Source: Burkholderia sp. OK233
GTDB taxonomy: Bacteria; Pseudomonadota; Gammaproteobacteria; Burkholderiales; Burkholderiaceae
DNA length: 64,000 nt
Assembly (NCBI RefSeq): GCF_900230185.1
Contig: NZ_OCSR01000002.1
Coordinates: forward strand, 2,356,001-2,420,000
Direction: 5' to 3'
Positions 36,849 to 45,857 of the stretch are shown piece by piece. A model generated the notes under the pieces. That model ran no database searches and was not told the DNA's origin. It saw only the letters and a program-made list of their open reading frames with translations. The first letter of the stretch is position 1. Every line of letters begins with the position of its first letter. Made by a program: the position numbers and the translations under genes.

Positions 36849-37976
36849 TTACCACTTATGCCGAAGTCCGACCACCGCTGAGACTTGCGACTTGGTGGTG
36901 GACGGGGAGAGCGAATAGATCTGCGCGTACTGCGCATCACCCGCCGCTTTCTGATAAATGCCCACTAGAAATAAATCGGTGCGCTTGCTGAGCAGGTAGT
37001 CCACGCCGGTATTCACCTGATGCCATTTTGGACTGTTGTTCTGCGGGTGATATTGCCCTGTCGTGAAGATATACGCGGCGCCCAGAATGAACTGCGGCGT
37101 CACGTAATCGGTCAACGAAACCTCAAAATTCTGCAGCGTCAGGCGCGACGTGTCGAGATAGTCGAATCGCGCGTTGGTATAAAGCAGCGACAGGTTCGCC
37201 GGCCCGAACGCGTAAGCGCCGCCCGCTCCAAACATCCTCTGCTTACTGACGCCCGCTTTGGTCGCCGGATTCGTGATGAACGGCGACGTGAAGCCATAGT
37301 CGCTTACCACCGCGCCATTCGTGTTATTTGCGTCGTTCGGCGTATTGACCAGAAGGAACGCCAGGCCGGCTGACAGCGGTCCGTTGCGATACTGCACGCC
37401 GGCACTATAGGCGTTGTTGTCGGAGAAGCCACCCGCCTTATTCGAGAAGCCGTAGAGCCCTTCAAACTGAAGACCCTTGTAGTCGATGCTCTTGTACTGG
37501 ACCGCGTTGTTGATCCGGAACGTGTCGAACACGTTATCACTGTCGCCAATGTGCGCGCCGTACGCCGCGAACTGACAGGCCGACGAAAATACACACAGTG
37601 TTACCGCCTCGTCGTATTGACGGCCTAACGTCACCGTTCCGAGGGTATCCGACGACAAGCCGACAAACGCCTGCCGGCCAAACTCACGGCCTCCCTGGGA
37701 CAGCGCGCCAGTCGCCACGCTGTAGCCGCCTTCCAGCGTGAAGATGGCCTTCAGACCTCCACCCAGATCCTCTACGCCCTTCATCCCCCAGCGTGGCGTC
37801 TGCATCGGGCCGCTCGCGAATTGCCACGTCGCGTGGCCTTGCTTGTCGGCCCCTTTCTGGTTGTTCGCATAGACGATACCGGTCGAGATCAGCCCGTACA
37901 GCGTCACGCTGCTTTGGGCGGATGCGGTCTGGCAGAACAGGGCCATTGAAGCGAGAACAAAGATGCGTCGATTCAT
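36849..37976 (-). CDS. Gram-negative general porin (Burkholderia OmpC-like)
   Basis: 375 residues. Signal peptide ending CQTASAQS; mature start SVTLYGLISTGIVY is the classic porin_4 N-terminus. Further markers are GMKGVEDLGGGLKAIFTLEGGY and LGRQYDEAV (both near the first constriction), and the C-terminal strand VVGLRHKW ends in an aromatic residue needed for Bam-dependent assembly. Trp replaces the usual Phe at the last position. It forms a 16-strand outer-membrane channel. It is divergent from the ABC importer cluster, which could use it for substrate entry. Confidence 0.93.
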   Translation of the reverse strand: MNRRIFVLASMALFCQTASAQSSVTLYGLISTGIVYANNQKGADKQGHATWQFASGPMQTPRWGMKGVEDLGGGLKAIFTLEGGYSVATGALSQGGREFGRQAFVGLSSDTLGTVTLGRQYDEAVTLCVFSSACQFAAYGAHIGDSDNVFDTFRINNAVQYKSIDYKGLQFEGLYGFSNKAGGFSDNNAYSAGVQYRNGPLSAGLAFLLVNTPNDANNTNGAVVSDYGFTSPFITNPATKAGVSKQRMFGAGGAYAFGPANLSLLYTNARFDYLDTSRLTLQNFEVSLTDYVTPQFILGAAYIFTTGQYHPQNNSPKWHQVNTGVDYLLSKRTDLFLVGIYQKAAGDAQYAQIYSLSPSTTKSQVSAVVGLRHKW

Positions 37977-38496
37977 GATTTCCTTTGAATGGCTTGTTTT
38001 GGGAAAGTAAAAGCAAATACTTCAATCTGAATTGTTTTTAGGATGACGAAATAAAACCATTGCGCAGCGAAGGCATTGTGTCTCCGATGACCGTCTCAAC
38101 TTTCTCGGGTGAATGGCCAGATCAGCAAGGCGTTCCCGCGCCGCGAAGGTCTGTCGCTGCCACTGGCTTTCGGTAATCGACCTGTACGGCGATACGAATC
38201 TGGTGCGATTGCTGGCGATTCTTGCGGAACAAAATTCGCGACAGCTAGCACCGAATTTGACCACCAGTGATCGAATTTTTAGCGCAGCGAAGGCCTGGAG
38301 ATGTGCAAATCGCGCACGCTCGCGTGCAATTTGTCTGATGTTTTGCGCAGAAAGGGTGAGCTAATTCCGGCATCACTCATCTTCAAAATTGATGCTTGCG
38401 GGGACACTTTTGGCTCTTAATAATCGTTTGGACCGGCAGCACTGAGCGTTAAACGACCGGCCCCTTGTATCCCAGGAAGGACCAACGGAGGAGATG
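37977..38496. other. Gene-free interval between porin and ABC cluster
   Basis: About 520 bases with no gene I can recognise. Open frames on both strands (38022-38264 minus; 38113-38364 plus) are short and lack ribosome sites and known motifs. The plus frame around 38175-38265 (VIDLYGDTNLVRLLAILAEQ) looks protein-like and may be a decayed fragment. The two promoters for the flanking divergent genes should lie here. Confidence 0.45.
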
Positions 38497-39528
38497 ATGT
38501 CAGTAATCGAAAATGCCGGACGTCGGCGTTTGCTGCGGATGACACTCGCGGCGGGCGGCATGGCTGCAACGGGCGCACTGCTTTCGGTGCGCGCCTTTGC
38601 GGGCGACAGGGCAACCGTCAACATGCAACTGGGCTGGGTTCCGGGCGGCAACCAGGTCGGTGAGGTGACGGCGAAGCGGCTCGGCTATTACGATCAGGAA
38701 GGAATCGATTTTCACATCCAGCCGGGCGGCCCGAACATTGACGGCGTCGCGATTGTCGCCTCGGGCCGATCCGAGGCGGGAGAGATTTCGTCGAGCCCGT
38801 CGATCATGCTGGCGGTCTCGGAAGGCTTGCCGATCAAATGCATCGCGGTCGGGCTGCAGCAGCATCCTTACAGTTTCTTTTCGCTCAAGAAGAATCCCGT
38901 GCGCACGCCGCACGACATGATCGGCAAGCGTATCGGTATTCAGTCGACGGGCATGGTGCTGCTCAAGGCGCTGCTCGCGAAGAACAAGATCCCGGAAAGC
39001 CAGGTCAACATCGTGCCGATCGGCGCGGACATGATGCCGCTTCTGAGTGGCCAGGTCGACGCGGTGACCGGCTGGCAAACCAACACCACGGCGCTCAAGC
39101 CGCTCGGAGCAGATCGCGTCGACCTGCGCCTGTGGGACACCGGCGTGCGCCTCTACGCGCTGCCGTACTACGCGAACACCGCGACACTCAAGGACCATCC
39201 CGACACCGTTGCGCGTTTCATGCGCGCAACCGCGCGTGGCTGGCTCTACGCGAATGCGCATCGCGACCAGGCTGTCGATCTGCTCATCAAGGAATATCCG
39301 AATCTGAACCGCGCCGATGAGCGCGTCGCGATCGATTCGCTGATGGGCTACGCGTTCGATCAGACCACGCAGACCCAGGGCTGGGGCACGATGGATGCGA
39401 AGGTCTGGGAAGAGCAGATCACGATGTACGGTCAACTGGGCCAGTTCCAGAAAGGTCAGCCCAAGGTCGACGACGTGATGACGATGGACGTTCTCAACGC
39501 TACCCGTTCCTCTCGCCTCAAGGTGTAA
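38497..39528 (+). CDS. ABC transporter substrate-binding protein (NMT1/THI5, SsuA/TauA type)
   Basis: 343 residues. The N-terminus has twin arginines (GRRRLLRM) before a hydrophobic stretch ending FAGD, compatible with a Tat or Sec signal. The body is an NMT1/THI5-like fold (QLGWVPGGNQVGEVTAKRLG; YYDQEGIDFHIQPGG), as in binding proteins for pyrimidines, sulfonates, taurine and aromatic carboxylates. GGAGG lies five bases before ATG 38497, which is preferred over 38494. It is the first gene of a catabolic locus of at least seven co-directional genes. Confidence 0.9.
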   Translation: MSVIENAGRRRLLRMTLAAGGMAATGALLSVRAFAGDRATVNMQLGWVPGGNQVGEVTAKRLGYYDQEGIDFHIQPGGPNIDGVAIVASGRSEAGEISSSPSIMLAVSEGLPIKCIAVGLQQHPYSFFSLKKNPVRTPHDMIGKRIGIQSTGMVLLKALLAKNKIPESQVNIVPIGADMMPLLSGQVDAVTGWQTNTTALKPLGADRVDLRLWDTGVRLYALPYYANTATLKDHPDTVARFMRATARGWLYANAHRDQAVDLLIKEYPNLNRADERVAIDSLMGYAFDQTTQTQGWGTMDAKVWEEQITMYGQLGQFQKGQPKVDDVMTMDVLNATRSSRLKV

Positions 39529-39531
39529 TCC

Positions 39532-40365
39532 ATGCATGCTGCCACTATGAATCCGCCGCGCGCGGAAGGGTCCGGCTCGTCCGCCGGCGCGCTGCAAGAC
39601 ACCAATCTGTCTATCAGTTGCCGCAATATCAACGTGCGCTTCTTCACCGACCGGCGCAGCGTCACGGCGATCGAAGGCTTGAGCCTTGACGTCGCCGCCG
39701 GGGAATTCCTCACGCTTCTCGGTCCCTCTGGCTGCGGGAAGTCGACGTTCCTGCGAGTCGTCGCGGACCTCATCAAGCCGAGCCGCGGCGAGATCAGTGT
39801 GCTCGGCGCGGCGCCCCGTGTCGCGCGTGAGCATCGGGACATCGGCTTCGTGTTTCAGGACGCGGCGTTGCTGCCGTGGCGCACGGCGATCCAGAACGTG
39901 CAGTTGCCGCTCGAAGTCGCGGGTGGCAAGGCGCGTGCGGGCCGGGCGACACCGCGCGAACTGCTCGAACTCGTCGGCCTCAAAGGGCGCGAGGACGCCT
40001 ACCCGCACGAGATGTCCGGCGGGATGCGCCAGCGTGTCGCGATTGCGCGAGCGCTCGTCAGCGACCCGAAAGTCCTGCTGATGGACGAGCCTTTTGGCGC
40101 GCTCGATGAAATCACGCGTGACCGTCTGAACGAAGAATTGCGCCGCGTCTGGAAAGAGATGGGTCTCACGACGCTCTTCGTCACCCACAGCATCTATGAA
40201 GCGGCGTTTCTCGGCCAGCGCGTGCTGATGCTGGCCGCCAACCCTGGGCGTGTGAAAGAGATCGTCCCGGTTGGACTGCCAGAAGACCGGACGCTCGATA
40301 TCCGCGAGACCCGTGAATTCGTCGAACTCGCTGCCTATCTGCGGCGCGTACTGGAGACCTGCTGA
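39532..40365 (+). CDS. ABC transporter ATP-binding protein (SsuB/TauB type)
   Basis: 277 residues. Walker A GPSGCGKST, Q-loop VFQDAALLPWRTA (typical of nitrate/sulfonate/taurine ATPases), signature MSGGMRQRVAIARAL and Walker B VLLMDEPFGALDE, with the switch His in FVTHSIYEAAF. It energises import with the next gene's permease. The stop shares its last base with the permease ATG (TGATG). Confidence 0.95.
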   Translation: MHAATMNPPRAEGSGSSAGALQDTNLSISCRNINVRFFTDRRSVTAIEGLSLDVAAGEFLTLLGPSGCGKSTFLRVVADLIKPSRGEISVLGAAPRVAREHRDIGFVFQDAALLPWRTAIQNVQLPLEVAGGKARAGRATPRELLELVGLKGREDAYPHEMSGGMRQRVAIARALVSDPKVLLMDEPFGALDEITRDRLNEELRRVWKEMGLTTLFVTHSIYEAAFLGQRVLMLAANPGRVKEIVPVGLPEDRTLDIRETREFVELAAYLRRVLETC

Positions 40366-41204
40366 TGACCACGTCCGAAATGCAATTGAACCTGTCGTCC
40401 CAAGCGGCGGACCCTGAAGCGCAAGCGTGGCTTGCGCAACGCCGCCAGCGCCTGTGGCGCGCGCGCCTCCTGCCGGTACTCGGCGTCGTGGGTTTGCTGT
40501 TCGCGTGGTGGGCGGTGGTGGCGGGCTTTCATGTGAAGCCGTTTATCGCGCCGTCGCCGTTCCTGGTTCTGGAGACGCTGTTCAACAAGAGCGATGTGCT
40601 GCTGCAGAACCTTGTGCCGACGGCGATTGAGGCAGTGGGAGGTTTCCTGCTCGGCAACCTGGCGGCGATCCTGATCGCCACCGTCTTCGTGCACAACAAG
40701 ACGCTGCAGGACATCTTCTATCCGGTCGCCGTGATGATCAACTCGATTCCGGTAGTCGCGAAGGCGCCGATTCTCGTTCTCATCATGGGTAACGGTCTCG
40801 AGCCGAAGATCACGATCGCGGCGATCGTCTGTTTCTTCCCGACGCTTGTGAACATGGTTCGCGGGCTGCAAGCGGTGAACCCGCAGGCGATGGAACTGAT
40901 GCAGATCCTGTCGGCGAGCAAGCGCGAAATCTTCTTCAAGCTGCGCCTCTACGCTTCGTTGCCCTATCTCTTCTCGGCATTGCGCATTGCCGCGTCGATG
41001 TCGGTGATTGGCGCGGTGGTCGGCGAATGGATCGGCGCCACGCAAGGCATCGGCGCCATGATCATCCAGGCGACCTACAGCTTCGATTCGGCCTTGCTGT
41101 ACACGGCAATCATCATGAGCGCAGTGCTGTCCGGCATGTTTTTCCTGGTGATCGCGATTATCGAACGCCTGGTGGTCAGATGGCAGCCCGAAAGCACGCA
41201 TTGA
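40365..41204 (+). CDS. ABC transporter permease (SsuC/TauC type)
   Basis: 279 residues with about six membrane helices. The EAA loop for ATPase contact is in ELMQILSASKREIFFKLRLY, and the BPD_transp_1 segment GAVVGEWIGATQGIGAMIIQ follows. The one-base overlap with the ATPase gene shows translational coupling. Together with the two upstream genes it makes a complete importer of the sulfonate/taurine/pyrimidine group. Confidence 0.94.
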   Translation: MTTSEMQLNLSSQAADPEAQAWLAQRRQRLWRARLLPVLGVVGLLFAWWAVVAGFHVKPFIAPSPFLVLETLFNKSDVLLQNLVPTAIEAVGGFLLGNLAAILIATVFVHNKTLQDIFYPVAVMINSIPVVAKAPILVLIMGNGLEPKITIAAIVCFFPTLVNMVRGLQAVNPQAMELMQILSASKREIFFKLRLYASLPYLFSALRIAASMSVIGAVVGEWIGATQGIGAMIIQATYSFDSALLYTAIIMSAVLSGMFFLVIAIIERLVVRWQPESTH

Positions 41205-41241
41205 ACCGAACACGAAATACCCGAATTCTCAGAGGAGACAA

Positions 41242-42627
41242 GTGAACATGATCAGCGATTTGATTCAGGAAAATGCGCGCGATGTGCGCGTTGCGGCCAA
41301 GGCAAACGTCGTGGTGGTGGGCGGCGGTCCCGCAGGCCTCTCGGCAGCGATTGGGGCGGCGCGCAACGGCGCCGAGGTGATTCTGCTGGAGCGTTACAAC
41401 CACCTGGGCGGCCTTGCATCCGGCGGCATGGTACTGGTGCTCGACGACATGTGGGACAACCACCTGCAGGAAATCTCGGTGCGCGGCGTTTGCATGACCT
41501 TCATCGAACGGATGGCGGCGCGCAAGCTGGCGGCGTTCCCGCGTTCGGACGAGTGGGGCGAGGATCCTGCCGCGTATCGCAAGTGGGGACGTTGGGGCAC
41601 CTTCGACTTTCACAGCCAGAAGACGCCTCACCCCGTGTGTTTCGCCGCAGCGTTCGATCCGGATGGGATGAAGCGCGTCGCGCTGGAGATGGTGGAATCG
41701 CTCGGCATCAAGTTGCGTCTGCATTCATGGTTCTCGCGCACGCTGGTCGAAGACGGTCAGGTGAAGGGCGTGATCTGCGAGTCGAAGAGCGGTCGTGAAG
41801 CGATCCTCGCCGACGTGGTGATCGACGCGACGGGGGATCTCGATGTCGCGGCGTCGGCGGGCGTGCCGCATGTCGGTGGCACCTATATCACGACGACGGT
41901 ATTTCGACTGGGCGGCGTCAATACAGAGGCAGCCGAGCGTTTCGAAGCCGAAGAACCCGAGGCATTCGCGGCACTCGATCGTCAGATCAAGCGCATTCTC
42001 GGTGGCTCGTGGGGCTACTGGTGGCTGAAGACACCGTTGCCCGGTGTGGTGTGGTGCAACTGCCCGCACATGGCCGGTCTCGATGGCCTCAAGCCCGAAG
42101 ACCTGACACGTGCGGAAGTGCAGGGCCGGAAGCACATTCACGCGGTGGTCGATTTCGTGCGCGAGAAGCTGCCTGGGTTCGAGCAGTGTTACGTGATCGA
42201 TGTCGCGCCGCAAACCGGCGTGCGCCAGACGCGCCTGCTCGAAGGCGAGTATGTGATGACGAAGGATGACCTCGCGCAGCGCACCCGTTTCGACGACAGC
42301 ATCGCGCGTGGCCGCGACTACTACATGCCGTATCGCGTGTTGCTGCCGAAGCAGATCGACAACCTGCTGGTTGCCGGCCGCCACTATTCGGCGACCTCGC
42401 AGGCGCAGAAGATGTCGCGTGAAATTCCGCCTTGCATGGCGATGGGCGAAGCCGCCGGTGTAGCTGCCGCGCTCGCGCTCGATGCGGGCGTGCGAGTGCG
42501 TGACGTCGACGTGCACACGCTGCAGAAGACCTTGCGCACACAAGGCGCCGACCCGGGCGACCAGACCGGCCGCAACGCCGACGTTCCGTCGCTTGCCGCA
42601 CACATCGAGAAGCGGGAGGCCGCATGA
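41242..42627 (+). CDS. FAD-dependent oxidoreductase (FAD_oxidored, PF12831 type)
   Basis: 461 residues. N-terminal dinucleotide motif VVVVGGGPAGLSAAIGAARN (GGGPAG at 27-32), then LLERYNHLGGLASGGMV, and a second FAD contact near the C-terminus: NLLVAGRHYSATSQAQKMSR and CMAMGEAAGVAAALA. The middle portion (~160-340) is a substrate domain without a cysteine-cluster motif. Family members oxidise or reduce varied organic acids; the partner is possibly the ferredoxin encoded four genes on. GTG 41242, or ATG 41248, after GAGGAG. Overlaps the CoA-transferase gene by four bases. Confidence 0.87.
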   Translation: MNMISDLIQENARDVRVAAKANVVVVGGGPAGLSAAIGAARNGAEVILLERYNHLGGLASGGMVLVLDDMWDNHLQEISVRGVCMTFIERMAARKLAAFPRSDEWGEDPAAYRKWGRWGTFDFHSQKTPHPVCFAAAFDPDGMKRVALEMVESLGIKLRLHSWFSRTLVEDGQVKGVICESKSGREAILADVVIDATGDLDVAASAGVPHVGGTYITTTVFRLGGVNTEAAERFEAEEPEAFAALDRQIKRILGGSWGYWWLKTPLPGVVWCNCPHMAGLDGLKPEDLTRAEVQGRKHIHAVVDFVREKLPGFEQCYVIDVAPQTGVRQTRLLEGEYVMTKDDLAQRTRFDDSIARGRDYYMPYRVLLPKQIDNLLVAGRHYSATSQAQKMSREIPPCMAMGEAAGVAAALALDAGVRVRDVDVHTLQKTLRTQGADPGDQTGRNADVPSLAAHIEKREAA

Positions 42628-43805
42628 ACGTCGCCAACAACGTTGCAAAGACAGCTGACCTGCCACTTGCCGGCGTGCGCGTAGTCGATCTCACGCAGGT
42701 CATGATGGGCCCGGTTTGCACACAGATGCTCGCCGATTACGGCGCCGACGTGATCAAGGTCGAGAGAAAGGGGGCGGGCGACTTGAGCCGCTCGACGTTC
42801 GAGCCGGTGGCCGGCGCGGACAATCCGATCTTCTGCAGTCTGAATCGCAACAAGCGCAGCGTGGCGCTCGACCTGCGCGACGCGCAGCAGTTGGCGGATC
42901 TGAAGGCGCTGATCGCGGACGCAGACGTGGTCGTCAGTAATTTCCGCGCAGGCGTGATGGACCGTATGGGCGTCGGCTACGAAGACTGCCGCCGATTGAA
43001 TCCGCGAATCATTTACGCGGTGGGCACGGGCTTCGGCGAAACCGGACCGTATGCGCACAAGGGTGGCCAGGACGTGCTCGCCCAGGCGATGAGCGGTGTG
43101 ATGGCGCGCCGCGCGGATGAGTCGCTGCCGATTTCCGTGTACCCCACAGCGCTCGCCGACTATTCGGCTGGCATGCACATGGTGCAGGGCATCCTGCTCG
43201 CGTTGCTGCATCGTGAACGCACGGGTGAGGGGCAGAAGGTCAACGTGTCGCTGTACAACTCGATGCTCGCGATGCAGATGCAGGAAGCCGCCATGATCAT
43301 GATGGCCGACTCGGAAGTGAACTGGGCCGCGATGCCGCTTTCGGGTGTCTTCGATACGCAGGATGGTGCGCTGGTACTCGTGGGTGCGTTCAAAGCGAAT
43401 CCGTTGCGCGACATCTGTACCGCGTTGCAGATCGACGACCTGTCGCTTGACGCGCGCTTTTGCAATCTCAATCAGCAGTTCGTTCACAAGACCGAATTGC
43501 AGCGGATCTTCCGGGCTCGCTTTGCGAGCAACACACGGGACTTCTGGCTCGCCCGGCTCGAGGAGCAGGACCTGCTGTGTGCACCGGTGCGCGATCTGCG
43601 TGAAGCGCTGGTCGATCCTCAGACGCTGCATAACCAGCTGATTCTGGAAGGCGAGGGCGAAGGTCAGCCGGTGCGTTTCATCGGCAGTCCGATCGAGCTT
43701 TCGCTCGCGCCGGTTGGCTTGCGGCGTGGGCCGCCGCGCCTCGGCCAGCATACCGAAGAGGTTTTGCAACAATTGCGCGGCAAGGTCGCCACGGAGGCTG
43801 TATGA
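42624..43805 (+). CDS. Class III (CaiB/BaiF) CoA-transferase
   Basis: 393 residues, the usual length. N-terminal VRVVDLTQVMMGPVCTQMLA with DYGADVIKVER is the family start; NRNKRSVALDL follows. The catalytic Asp is expected in TALADYSAGMHM (~180). It would activate an imported carboxylic acid by transferring CoA from a donor such as succinyl-CoA. Both ends overlap neighbours by four bases (ATGA), tying it to the FAD oxidoreductase and enoyl-CoA hydratase. Confidence 0.93.
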   Translation: MNVANNVAKTADLPLAGVRVVDLTQVMMGPVCTQMLADYGADVIKVERKGAGDLSRSTFEPVAGADNPIFCSLNRNKRSVALDLRDAQQLADLKALIADADVVVSNFRAGVMDRMGVGYEDCRRLNPRIIYAVGTGFGETGPYAHKGGQDVLAQAMSGVMARRADESLPISVYPTALADYSAGMHMVQGILLALLHRERTGEGQKVNVSLYNSMLAMQMQEAAMIMMADSEVNWAAMPLSGVFDTQDGALVLVGAFKANPLRDICTALQIDDLSLDARFCNLNQQFVHKTELQRIFRARFASNTRDFWLARLEEQDLLCAPVRDLREALVDPQTLHNQLILEGEGEGQPVRFIGSPIELSLAPVGLRRGPPRLGQHTEEVLQQLRGKVATEAV

Positions 43806-44575
43806 GCGTACGTCTTGTCATCGACCAGCACGTTGCCACGGTGACGCTGGCGCGGCCGGAAGCGCTCAACGCCGTGGACCTTGCTACCGAAGCCGAACTG
43901 CAACGCGTGTGGAGCGAGCTCGAGCGGAATCGCGATGTGCGGGTCGTGGTCCTGACGGGCGAGGGCGAGCGCGCGTTCTGCGTCGGTGCGGACCTGAAGA
44001 ATCCGTCGGTGAGCGGTCTCGAGTACTGGGCGGCGCCGCGCCCAGGCGGCTTTGGTGGCATCGCGCTTCGCGAGACCCTGAACGTGCCGGTCATCGCGCG
44101 GGTCAACGGTTATGCGCTGGGTGGCGGATTCGAAATGGTGCTGGGGTGCGATCTGGTGGTTGCCTGTGACGAGGCGAGTTTCGGGCTGCCGGAGGCGCTC
44201 GTCGGGCGCATGCCGCTCGACGGCGGCATGACCCTGCTGCAACGCCAGATCCCGTACCGCCAGGCGATGGCAATGCTGATGACCGGCCGCCGCGTCTCGG
44301 CACGCGAAGCACTCGACATGGGCCTCGTCAACGAAGTCGTGCCGCGTGCCGAACTGGATGCCGCCGTCGAGCGCTGGGTTCAGGCGCTGCTCGCGTGTGC
44401 CCCGCTTTCGCTGCAGGCAATCAAGCAGGTCGTCAAACGCACCTCCACACTCTCGCCGGCGGACGCACAGGCATTGCGACTGCCCGCCTTGGTGGCCGCG
44501 TTGCAATCCGAGGACGCGAATGAAGGCGTGCGCGCGTTCCAGGAAAAGCGCAAACCGGTCTGGAGTGGACACTGA
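43802..44575 (+). CDS. Enoyl-CoA hydratase/isomerase (crotonase family)
   Basis: 257 residues. The oxyanion-hole regions are AFCVGADLKN and RVNGYALGGGFEMVLGCDL. Both hydratase glutamates are present: one in GGGFEM, one in FGLPEALVG, so water addition to an enoyl-CoA is likely. It probably acts on the CoA ester made by the preceding transferase. The C-terminus ends KPVWSGH. The stop overlaps the ferredoxin ATG by one base. Confidence 0.93.
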   Translation: MSVRLVIDQHVATVTLARPEALNAVDLATEAELQRVWSELERNRDVRVVVLTGEGERAFCVGADLKNPSVSGLEYWAAPRPGGFGGIALRETLNVPVIARVNGYALGGGFEMVLGCDLVVACDEASFGLPEALVGRMPLDGGMTLLQRQIPYRQAMAMLMTGRRVSAREALDMGLVNEVVPRAELDAAVERWVQALLACAPLSLQAIKQVVKRTSTLSPADAQALRLPALVAALQSEDANEGVRAFQEKRKPVWSGH

Positions 44576-44910
44576 TGGCCTACGTCATCACGTCGCCCTG
44601 CATCGACGTCAAAGACGGTGCGTGTGTGCAATGTTGCCCGGTTGACTGTATCTACGAAGGCGGGCGCACGCTCTACATCCACCCTGAGGAGTGCATCAAC
44701 TGTGGGGTGTGTGTATCGGTGTGCCCGACCGAAGCGATCTTTCACGATGAAGAACTCCCGCAATCGGAGGCCATCTTCGCCGCCGTGAACCGGGATTTTT
44801 TCGGGCCGGAAGCGAGTGCGCTCGGTTCCCCGGGTGGCGCATGTGACGTCGGCAAGGTAGCCTGCGATCATCCCGTGGTCGCCGCCTGGACGGTGCGGCC
44901 GATGAACTGA
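44575..44910 (+). CDS. Ferredoxin, 7Fe/8Fe (FdxA-like)
   Basis: 111 residues. First cluster ligands C-x6/7-C-x3-CP in CIDVKDGACVQCCPVDC; second CINCGVCVSVCP, giving one 4Fe-4S and a second 3Fe/4Fe cluster. Its presence as the last gene of a tightly coupled operon with a flavoprotein suggests that one step uses low-potential electrons. No partner oxygenase is in the operon. Confidence 0.93.
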   Translation: MAYVITSPCIDVKDGACVQCCPVDCIYEGGRTLYIHPEECINCGVCVSVCPTEAIFHDEELPQSEAIFAAVNRDFFGPEASALGSPGGACDVGKVACDHPVVAAWTVRPMN

Positions 44911-44919
44911 GAAAACACG

Positions 44920-45834
44920 ATGCATGCGAATGTCCTGAAGTATTTTGTCGAAGTGGCTCGGTGCAGTTCGATCCGCAAGGCCGCGCAGAACCTCTATGTC
45001 GCGTCGAGCGCGGTCAACCGGCAGATCCTGAAGCTCGAAGCCGAGATGGGGACCGAACTGTTCGACCGGCTGCCGAACGGCATCCGCCTGAACGCGGCCG
45101 GTGAGCGCATGCTGCAACACATTCGCGCGACGCTGAACGACTTCCACTTGATGCGCAGCGAACTTGACGACCTGAAGGGCGAACGCAAGGGGCACGTCTC
45201 GGTCGTGGCAATGGATTCGCTTTTCGTCGACTTTCTGCCGGCGACCGTCGAGGAGTTTTCGGACGCCTATCCGGCTGTCACGTATTCGATCGCCGCGGTG
45301 CCGCCGCACGACGTACCCACGCGACTCGTGAGTGGCGAGTATGACGTCGGCATTACGTACATTACGAAGCTGCCCGCCGGACTCGATGTCGTGAGCGAGG
45401 TATCGTTGCCGCCGGGTGTGGTCATGGCATCGTCGCATCCGCTAGCGAAGACGGAGCGCATCAGCTTCGACGAATGCCGCAATCACGCGTTTCTGCGGCT
45501 CGAAGGACGATCGCCGATCCAGGGCGTTGTCACGACCGACTTTCCCGAGTACTGGGAGTCGCTGCAGCCGAGCGTCACCTGTAACTCGACGACGCTGCTC
45601 AAGCGGCTGATTGCGTCAGGGCGGGGTATTTCATTTTTTTCCAAACTGGCTTTCCTCGACGAACTGGCGCGCGGTGACGTGGTATGGAGACCGCTCGACG
45701 ACGTGAACGTGAACGCACTCACCGTCGGCGTCATTACACCCAACCAGCGTGCGTTACCTCACGTGACGCTGGAGTTCGTCGAACGCATCGTGCGGCGCCT
45801 GAGGCATGTCGAATTGGCGTTGCGCGACGCGTGA
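44920..45834 (+). CDS. LysR-family regulator of the ABC/CoA catabolic locus
   Basis: 304 residues. HTH at the N-terminus (LKYFVEVARCSSIRKAAQNL, SSAVNRQILKLEAEMG) and a type 2 periplasmic-binding-like effector domain. It is encoded in the same direction ten bases after the ferredoxin gene, so it is likely autoregulated with the operon. It probably senses the substrate or its CoA precursor. Confidence 0.9.
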   Translation: MHANVLKYFVEVARCSSIRKAAQNLYVASSAVNRQILKLEAEMGTELFDRLPNGIRLNAAGERMLQHIRATLNDFHLMRSELDDLKGERKGHVSVVAMDSLFVDFLPATVEEFSDAYPAVTYSIAAVPPHDVPTRLVSGEYDVGITYITKLPAGLDVVSEVSLPPGVVMASSHPLAKTERISFDECRNHAFLRLEGRSPIQGVVTTDFPEYWESLQPSVTCNSTTLLKRLIASGRGISFFSKLAFLDELARGDVVWRPLDDVNVNALTVGVITPNQRALPHVTLEFVERIVRRLRHVELALRDA

Positions 45835-45857
45835 TCTTCAACTAACAGGAACACAAC

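Noticed and set aside
38500..40188. A 562-codon minus-strand open frame opposite the ABC substrate-binding and ATPase genes
   Set aside because: Arginine/histidine-rich product without motifs, wholly opposite two well-supported genes.
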